Origin: Clonostachys chloroleuca | Lineage: Eukaryota; Ascomycota; Sordariomycetes; Hypocreales; Bionectriaceae | NCBI GenBank assembly: GCA_037952775.1 | Contig: JBANAY010000004.1 | Location: forward strand, 5,270,001-5,334,000 | DNA length: 64,000 bases | Direction: 5' to 3' | Part shown: one piece after another, positions 56,667 to 64,000 of the stretch | Numbering within the stretch: the stretch's first letter is position 1 | How the letters are laid out: the number at the start of each line of letters is the position of its first letter | Translations under genes and position numbers: made by a program | Notes under the pieces: model-generated | Seen by the model: the letters and a program-made list of their open reading frames with translations, nothing else | Told to the model about the DNA's origin: nothing | The model's database searches: none

Positions 56667-58442
56667 ATGACGTCCCTTGCGGTGGTGGAACCAACCCTGC
56701 AAGCCCAAAGAGAGTCCTTCTCTCTCCCAATCCATGATGCCACCTACCTCCTCGTCCGAGGCTCCGTAGCCCTCGTTCTGGGAGTAATCCTCTTCATGAA
56801 TATCCATGGTGACTCCAAAGTCTCCAGCATCCCCCTGATCAACCAGGCCAAGGGCCTTGATATCGCCAACTGGGGCTGGCGATGGCGCTTCGCTTTCTAT
56901 GCCGAAGAGCTGCTCCAAAAAGGCATGGCTCTATACAAGGACAGGCCCTTCAAGCTCATGACAGACTCTGGAGAGATCATCGTTCTTCCATCCAACCTCG
57001 TCAGCACCATTGGAAGCGAAGACAGGCTCTTGCTACGAGAGTCTGTCGCCGAGGACTTCCACGCCCATCTCCCCGGCTTTGAGGTATTCGCGGCTGCCGC
57101 ACGCTACGACCAGCTGGGCCAGAGTGTCGTCCGAAAAAGACTCACTAGATCACTGAGTAAGTGTTGCCCTGTTGCTTGATTATTCCAAGGGGTGTAGTTA
57201 ACCTGACATGACACAGACAAAATTACCGAGCCGCTGTCGCAAGAAGTCAGCTTCGCCACCGAGCTGCGTCTAGGAAATGGTAAAGGTATGCGAGCTATTC
57301 TTCACTGTCTATTAATAGACCCTCCAACGCTAACTTCAATAGAATGGAAAAAGGTCTACATCTACAAGGAGATCCTCGACATCGTCGCCCGTAGCTCATC
57401 GCGAGTCTTCCTCGGTCCCGAAATCTGCCGCAACGAAGCCTGGCTCGATATCACAAAACGCTACACTTCTGAAGCTTTCATCGGTTCAGCCATTCTGCGC
57501 GCATTTCCCAACTGGTTCCGCAACGTTGCTCACTGGGTCATCCCACAGTGCCGCAACTTGCGATGGATGGCCCCTAAAGCCCGAGAGATCATCACTCCCT
57601 TTATCGAGGAGAGGCGACGACTTCGGGCTGAGAGCCTTGCCAAGGGAGAGGAACCGGAGAAATTCGATGATGCCATTGACTGGTTTGAAGACGAGAGCAA
57701 CGGTGCACCATATGATGCTGCTATTGCTCAGCTTGGACTCTCCATGGCTGCTATCCACACCACCTCGGACTTGCTCACTGAGACTCTGCTTCGACTTGCC
57801 AGAAGGCCTGAGCTTGTTGAGGAGTTGAGGTCAGAAGTCATCCAAGAGCTCCGAAAAGACGGATGGAAGAAGACATCGCTGTACAATATGAAACTGCTTG
57901 ACAGTGTCATCAAGGAGTCCCAAAGGCTGAGACCTATTTCAATGGGTAAGCAATTCCGCTCCTCAGTCACCAAGAAGTATGATACTAACTCGGATAAAAT
58001 AGTTTCAATGGTTCGAAAAGCAGTCGAGGATGTCCCCCTTCCCACTGGTGAAGTCATTCCCAAGGGCCACCGCACTGTCGTCCTTACAGACCAGCACCGC
58101 AGCGCCGAGCTCTTCACCAACCCAGATGTCTTTGACGGTCATCGGTTCGTAAGACAACGTGCCTGCCCCGAGACTGAGAACACTGCGCACTTCGTCTCCA
58201 CCACCTCTTCCAGCCTTGGCTTCGGCCATGGTAAGCACGCCTGCCCCGGCCGCTTCTTCGCCGCGAACGAGCTCAAGGTCATCCTTTGCCATCTCCTCGT
58301 CAAGTATGACTGGAAGGTGGGACCCAATGCTCCAGCTGAGCCCGAGCCTCTGAAGTACTCGTTTGCTCTGCAGGCCGACCCTTGGGCTCAGGTGTACTTG
58401 AAGCGTCGCGACCGTGACGGCCTGGATATCGACGCCATCTAG
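56667..58442 (+). CDS. Cytochrome P450 monooxygenase
   Basis: Four exons, 56667-57156, 57217-57285, 57343-57945 and 58003-58442, give 533 residues. A hydrophobic anchor ('YLLVRGSVALVLGVILFMNI', residues ~30-50) would hold it in the ER membrane. The I-helix is 'MAAIHTTSDLLTETLLRLAR'. The K-helix ExxR is in 'KESQRLRPIS', and the heme loop FxxGxxxCxG is 'FGHGKHACPGRFF' with Cys468 as iron ligand. The HTTSD I-helix and heme loop resemble fungal P450s of the ent-kaurene-oxidase-like/indole-diterpene type, so a terpenoid substrate is a reasonable guess. The last intron (57 bp) is open in frame, but splicing gives the normal 'SMVSMVRKAVEDVPLPTGEV' region and is preferred. I chose the ATG at 56667 because 27 upstream in-frame residues precede a poor N-terminus. 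It may belong with the FAD monooxygenase 4 kb downstream. Confidence 0.93.
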
Positions 58443-58755
58443 GCCTCCGTGTGTTTTCTCGATTTAAGGGCGGATGAAATTATAGATTGATACTACTTAG
58501 ATTACTGTGTGCAAACACGACATGACCGAGATGATTGGATATTGATGGTTTTAGCAAGTTATAGCGAACACCATTACAGCAGACTAGCAGGCAGATTGTT
58601 TTCTTTCGTCTTTTCTTTGATTTTGAATAATCTTTTCATATTTATTTTTCCTTTGTCAGTATTGGAAGAAGATATCAGATTGCATTAAAAAAATACCATA
58701 AAATTTTGGAACTCCCGTCAGTAAATTCATCATTCATAAGTGACTGCTTCCAGCC
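58443..58755. other. Convergent 3' flanks
   Basis: About 310 bp of AT-rich sequence between the P450 and the ankyrin gene. No gene is seen. Confidence 0.6.
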
Positions 58756-61340
58756 TCATAACCCCCCCCCTCGCGGATCTGGCCGAGTCGCCATCATTCT
58801 AGATAACCGCTCCAGTTGGTACAAGCCCTCCGCGTCCTCCGAGCAGTCCTTGGCGACGTCGAGGGCCGTCTCCCCGTCGCTCGTCCTCGCCCACACGTCG
58901 ATCCTCGGATGCGAGATGAGCTGCTCCAGGATCCTTACGTTGCCGTAGTTGGCGCAGATGTGCAGCGCCGTCCAGCCGTACTTGTTGGCCGCGTTGGGGT
59001 CGATCCCGGGCAGGTCGAGGAGCGTCCGCGTTGTCGTGTCCTTGTTGTTGTTGGCCGCGCAGAGAAGCGGTGTCCAGCCCTCCATGTCCTGCGCGTTGAT
59101 GTTGGGCTTGATCCGCGCCGACAGGATGTACCGGACCATCCTGAGCCCCCCGCCGCGGGACGCCCACCAGAGAGGGGTCCTGTTGCACGAGTCGGCCACG
59201 TTGGGGTCGACGTTGTGGTTCTCCAGGAGGGCCTGGACGGCTTCCAGCTTGTCGCACTTTACCGCCCGTAGTAGTGGCGAGTCTCCCCCGCTCTGGCCGT
59301 CCTCGCAGAAGAAGCCCCAGCTCGAGTAGCTCCCTGCTGGCATCTTGCGGTGGACGTAGATGGGCCCAGGGGAGATCTCCGAGGTCCGGTTCACGTCGAC
59401 GCCGCTGTCATAGAGGAGGGTCTTCATCGCCCACTGGTTCGATGTCTCGACGGCGATGGACAGTGCCGTGCCCCAGACCCCGCTCCAGTTCAGGTCCAGG
59501 TCGTCCCTCTTCATGAGATAGCCGAGCGCGATGTAGTTTTGCTGGTGGGCTGCCATCTGCAGAGGGATGTTGGGCCCTACATTGTCGCCCAGCCCGGAGT
59601 GTCCGGCCAGGTTGACGTTGACGGCGGGACATTGCACAAGGTACTCTACGACTTTCCACTGGTAGTTGCTGATTGCCGAGCATAGAATCGTCTGTTTTTG
59701 GTCATCGTACGTGTTAGGGTCTGCGCCGTAGCAATTGATGAGCATTTTGATGACCGACGCTGCTCCTTTGTGCGCTGCGACGTGGAGGAGCGGCTTCCTC
59801 AATGCGCAGAGACTCCGCTCGAGCTTGTCTTGGTGCTGAAGGAAGACCTTGACGACCTCTGCCCTGTCTTCGGCGATGGCCAGATCCAGGGGTGTGATGG
59901 AGCCGCTGACCAGGTTTGGGTCTACACCCGGGAAATTCAGAAGAGTTTCGACCAAGTTCGCATGGCCGTTCTTCACCGCGATGACCAGCGGTGTTCCGTC
60001 TGCGCTGCCTCTTGAAGGCATCGGGTGTGGGCATTTGATTCGAGGTGCTCCGTAGGGGAGCTCCTCATTCGGGTCAATCTCCCCAATCTCCAGCATGAGT
60101 CGGACCATCCTCGACGATCCCCTCACCAAGGCGAGTGCCATGGGACACTGGTCATTATATCGCTTCTCGGTGAGCTTGGTCTTGCTGGCCTTCAGTAGCA
60201 GGGCCAGCACCTCCGGGTGGTCGTGCATGACTGCCGTCGTGATGGGGAATTCTCCTCGGCCGATGCGGGAGTCGACATCGGCATCGCCTCTAGCCAGGAT
60301 GATCTGCACGGTGTCTATCCATCCGCGCTCCGCCGCCCACACCAGGGCATTCTTCCGAGACTCTCCGCCGGTCTCGTTGATGCATACGCGAGGCTCCCCT
60401 GCCAGCAGGTTTGCAACTTGCTTGTAGTTTCGCTCAGCCGCGACAAGCAGAGCCGTGTTGTTCCTCTCCGGGCTGAGCGACATTGGCGTAGCCAGGAGAT
60501 GACCCCGGACGTTGGGATCTGCCCCCAGACCGATCAACTGGTGGACAGTCTTCAGACATCCGTGAGAGGCGGCGGAGAAGAGAGCGCAGCCAAAGACGGG
60601 ATGGTTGAAGTCCATGTCCGCGCCGCGGGCGACCATGGCCTCAATAGCACAAGTGTCACCTAAGACGGCAGCCATCTGCATCACGCCATGGATGTCGACG
60701 GGCGTCATGGACGGCCTCAGCGTGCTCTTGCGCGCCCGCAGCATGCGAATGGACTTTGCGAGGGGATTCTTGCCTCGCTTCGCCACGAAGACGATCTGTT
60801 TGAGGACGGCGTGCACGCCGTGGTTGGCGACGATGATGTGGCACGCAGCGGCGAGGTAGTCAAAGTACGTATGCTTCATATGCCCGGGCCACCCTGATTG
60901 ATGATTCATCGCAAATGTTGCGCATTCATGTAGGAAGGCCAACGTCCCACGGCTATCGCGGCTGTGAATTTTTGTCTTGGTTAGGAGAAGCCATTTTGCG
61001 GTCTCGGCGTTGATGTTGTTGCGCCTCGTGAACTGATTCTTCCTATCCCGAGGGAAGACCTCGCGAGAAACTACATCATCAAATGCACCTATTGATGCAT
61101 TCCATTAGTAACTCCTTGCAGCAGAAGGTACGGCTAAATAATTGTCCAAGAATGAGGCGCTGGTATTAGTCTATGAAGTCGGGGACACTCACGGCATACA
61201 AGTCGCAGCTCTACAAACTTCTGCTCAGTAGGCTCAGAGCCCAGCGCAAGATGCGTATGCTGGATGACCTCGTCGAAGATTTCAGCAGGCAGGGAAAGAA
61301 GAAGTGATGCGCTCTGCATTGTGTTTCTGAGTGGCGTCAC
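58756..61340 (-). CDS. F-box-like/ankyrin-repeat protein
   Basis: Exons 61193-61340 and 58756-61088 (104-bp intron) on the minus strand give 826 residues from the ATG at 61340, or 819 from 61319. The N-terminus 'LLLSLPAEIFDEVIQHTHLA' with 'FVELRLVCRAFDDVVSREVF' is F-box-like, and the second half of that motif is completed across the splice junction. Residues ~180-810 are ankyrin repeats, about fifteen or more: 'GHANLVETLLNFPGVDPNLV', 'GADPNTYDDQKQTILCSAIS', 'NHNVDPNVADSCNRTPLWWA', 'MEGWTPLLCAANNNKD' and 'YGWTALHICANYGNVRILEQ'. Such proteins may act as substrate adaptors, but fungal ankyrin families evolve fast and most have no known role. The end of the protein is encoded by a G9 tract (the minus-strand sense of 58762-58770), so the last residues depend on its exact length. 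Confidence 0.87.
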
Positions 61341-62708
61341 AATGACCTTGGAAAAACCCCGCAGGTCCTTGTCTCCAAGAGCGAAAGGCGGGCGAATTTA
61401 TTGAGTCCTCATCGATGGCGACAGGGCCCTCGGGGATTTTGGGGACTAACAGTAAGAAAATAAGATGTTGGCGACCACGGTATCGGAAGCGGAGGCGGTG
61501 GTTCGCATCTTACGCTTATAAGTGGGAATGAGTCGTCAGGCGGCGCGCGAAGGCTTCACTAGTCGATTAAATGTTGAAGGGTCGAAGGTCCAACGGGAGG
61601 GACACAGGACAGAAATACCGTGGGACATGGCAAAAAAGACATCGTATTTGAGCGAAGTGTTGGCGAGGGTTGGCTAGATGCGCCGAGCCTCCACACCAAG
61701 TAAACACGCAAATCAAAAGCCACCTATCGCCAGTTTGAGTTTTGCGTGCTTATCCCACCCTGCAGCGTCCGATGAGAGATCATTGGCAGGCGCCCGAACA
61801 GCGTCCAGCCCTCGAGGAGGCGCTTGCAGGTGCGTGGCAGACGGGTTGGGGGAGATGTGCGAGCCCTCTGCTCGGATGCTGGCCGGCGGGGGACCCAACA
61901 AGGCAGATACCGAGTCTGAGTGCGAACAGACTCCTCAAGGCGATGAATGTTGCCTGAACGGGAGATATCTCTGGGGTCGCTCGCCGGGACCGATACGCCA
62001 TGGCGGTGCTTGGTGTTTGCGCTGCATGGGGAAGCATGAGGCGACTGACCAGGGGGAAGAGCTGAGGCCGTGGTCCGACCACTGCCGGCCATGACCAAAG
62101 GGGGAACAAACGACGACAGATGGTAAAATGGGGGAGGTGATTAGTAGCATCCGGCCGTCGCATCGCCCAGGGTGTCGGAGTGAGCTTTGACGCTATACGC
62201 TCGAAACCATGTCGCATGCGATATTGACTCGCCGTCGCTGCGTACGACCCACCAGAGACGCTCGTGGCTGCAGCTCGTGCGCGCCCGAATGGTTTACTCG
62301 ATGTGTCGGATGGGTTACTGCATGTGGTGTCGGACAATGCATAGACACATCTATTAGTATGGCAGCATGACGTGTCTGGGCTCGGCGCCGGGGCTCGTTT
62401 TAAGCCCTCGGACTCTGGCCGCTCGGACGCTGGTCCCAAACAGTCTCCAATCTGCTCAAGCGAGTGAAACATGCGCCGATCTTGATTTGTCAACGCGAGA
62501 GACGGCGTCTTTGTCGTGCGGAAGTGGCCCAATACTTGGACGCCGTCGCCCGAGCATCACCTGGCCAGTGCATCCGGCCTGCTGGATGTGTATGTATGTG
62601 CCGAGACAGTACGAGTTGGGTATTGTGTAGTCTGACGCTATTATACTGTATGTAATAATCTATGTAATGTATGTACAAGACTGGGTATCGCGCATATGTG
62701 GGAGCAGC
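61341..62708. other. Intergenic region with uninterpreted open frames
   Basis: About 1.37 kb. Overlapping frames of up to 250 codons occur on both strands between 61678 and 62630 (longest 61780-62532, minus). They are compositionally odd (Ser/Arg/Pro/Ala) and show no domain, so GC-driven chance frames are the simplest reading. No RNA gene is recognised. Confidence 0.45.
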
Positions 62709-64000
62709 CTACGCCCTCGTTGTCGGGTACTTCCATGGCACCAGCCCGTGATACGGCTCCTCGCAGGACAGGAAATTCAGGACGAGCGCGTTGCTCTGCA
62801 CCGGCGAGGCAATGTACTTGATGGTGAAGTACTCGAACCCGGGCACCGTCGACACCCATTCCATGAAGCGGTAGAACAGCCCGCTCCACGTCCTGGGCCA
62901 CGCCGATTGACGGGTCGCCGACGCAGAGAGGTTCAACACCGTCGCCATCTCGGGCTTCCTGGTGGCCTCGTATTGCGTGAAGATCTTGGCCAGCTCCTCG
63001 CTCGTCAGTGTGCCCGCCGAGCTCTGCGACAGGCTCGCTTGCAGCAGGTTGGTGAGCGCGATAACGTCTTGCACGCCTGCAAAGTAACCCCATCCAATGT
63101 TGGGTGTGATTTTGTGTGCCGCGTCCCCTGCCAGCACGATGCGATCCCCGCTCCAGTGCTCCAGCATGCCCTCGTCGAGGTTGGTCATGCCGGCCTTGAC
63201 GACCGTCGGCCAGATGTCGCCAAAGGTCAGCTCCTGGCTGATGTGCATGTCCTTGCACCTGGCCGCGAGCTCCTCCATGTCCTGCTCCGTGTACCGCACG
63301 CGCTCTTGCGTCGGCGTGTCCAGTTCCTCGTAGAGGAAGAACCACGCGCGGCCCTGGCTGCCCGTGATCAGCATGGTCGAGTACTTTGCGCCGTGGCAGT
63401 CGTGGTTCTCCCCGACGCCCATCCCAGGCGGGATCGGGATGGTGCCAAACATGACGCGGTAGTAGGCTGTGAAGGGCTTCTCGGGATTGACCTGGGAGTC
63501 TGGCGACTGCTGGAGGGCGAGCGCCCGCATGAAGTCTCGCGTCTTACCATTTACGCCATCCACGCCCAGGACAAAGGTGCCCTCGTATGTGCTGCCGTCG
63601 GCGCAGAGGGCGGTGGCACCCTCTGACGTTGTCTGGATGTCGACCACCTGCTTGTTTGTCAAGACGCGTTTCTGGTCAGCTGGCTTGAGATTGTCATACA
63701 GGACACGCAGCACGTCGAGACGGTGGAACGCGAGAGGATGACAACCATGTCTTCACAACAAGTTAGCCTTTGCTTTCTACCTCTTGGTTCATCTCATTCC
63801 GCACCAGGCCTTTGTCCTCTGAAGGCACGACGGTGGCGGAAGGAGATTAGGGCGACCTACATCTCATCAAACACAGGGCCCGGGTGACCCTTCTTATACA
63901 GCTGCCCATCCCAGTCAACAAAAAAAGCCCTCACAATCTTCGCCGACACAGCCTCGGCCGCCTCGCCGAGCCCCAGCTGGTGAAGAACTCGCATCGTCCC
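62709..64000 (-). CDS. FAD-dependent monooxygenase (PaxM/AusM-like), 5' end beyond window
   Basis: Exons 63861 to beyond 64000 and 62709-63750 on the minus strand, with a 110-bp intron; the N-terminal Rossmann motif lies outside the window. Visible FAD features are the DG-type motif in 'FVLGVDGVNGKTRDF' and the ribityl-binding motif 'VLAGDAAHKITPNIGWG', with 'GVQDVIALTNLLQ' after it. The spliced 5' part reads 'MRVLHQLGLGEAAEAVSAKI ... VFDEI' then 'HGCHPLAFHRLDVLRVLYDN', matching group-A flavoprotein monooxygenases. The HKITPN variant and the overall pattern resemble enzymes that epoxidise prenyl chains in indole-diterpene and meroterpenoid pathways (PaxM, AusM). The C-terminal third ('FYRFMEWVSTVPGFEYF') is typically membrane-associated in those. 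The exact product is not known; it depends on neighbours to the right of the window. Confidence 0.88.

Noticed and set aside
61780..62532. Minus-strand open frame of 250 codons between the ankyrin and FMO genes
   Set aside because: No domain, odd composition, and overlapping open frames on both strands; likely chance.
1..64000. CRISPR arrays, bacterial operons, ribosome binding sites
   Set aside because: Gene structure is clearly fungal and spliced; no regularly spaced repeats were seen.

Overview
The window looks like nuclear DNA of a filamentous ascomycete (Pezizomycotina, probably Sordariomycetes; the class is an inference). The genes are split by short GT..AG introns of about 45-110 bp, often with a CTAAC-type branch site. 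Housekeeping products are of clear fungal type (Prp19, Rrb1, Dom34, Wss1, Aim24). Gene-poor stretches of 1-4 kb, several visibly AT-rich, lie between gene islands. I built exon structures by hand from splice signals and from reading-frame closure.

Positions 1-23000 form a conserved housekeeping block: the 3' end of a GNAT acetyltransferase, an OHCU decarboxylase (urate breakdown), Prp19 (spliceosome ubiquitin ligase), a RING-like protein with two SUMO-interacting motifs, a long disordered KEN-box protein, an aldo-keto reductase with an 11-nt exon, Dom34/Pelota (ribosome rescue), a WDR44-like WD40 protein, a thioredoxin, and the ribosome-assembly factor Rrb1. Positions 23000-37000 are sparse. 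They hold a 222-bp MITE-like element, a NAPE-PLD-type phospholipase, an Aim24 family protein and a secreted PAF-acetylhydrolase-like lipase.

Positions 37000-48500 contain a multicopper oxidase (laccase type) that looks inactivated, an IFI6/IFI27-family membrane protein, the SUMO-linked metalloprotease Wss1, an F-box protein, a 2EXR-type protein and a short-chain dehydrogenase. Positions 49370-53229 hold the most unusual gene. It has seven exons and 1171 codons, and joins a SesB-like alpha/beta-hydrolase (an effector type used in fungal NLR-like immune receptors) to a large cysteine-motif region of unknown function, with no nucleotide-binding domain that I can see. Positions 54500-64000 look accessory: a Cys-cluster hypothetical protein, a cytochrome P450, an F-box/ankyrin protein and an FAD monooxygenase running off the right edge. 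The P450 and the FMO could be the edge of a terpenoid-type metabolite cluster.

Three conserved genes (dom34, the NAPE-PLD-like gene and wss1) are each broken by what looks like one missing base in a G/C homopolymer, and each reading frame resumes with family-typical protein just past it. This pattern points to homopolymer under-calling in the assembly more than to three independent gene losses. The laccase damage is different in kind: a CGA-to-TGA type stop and a GT-to-AT splice donor, both transitions of the type made by RIP or ordinary C-to-T decay.
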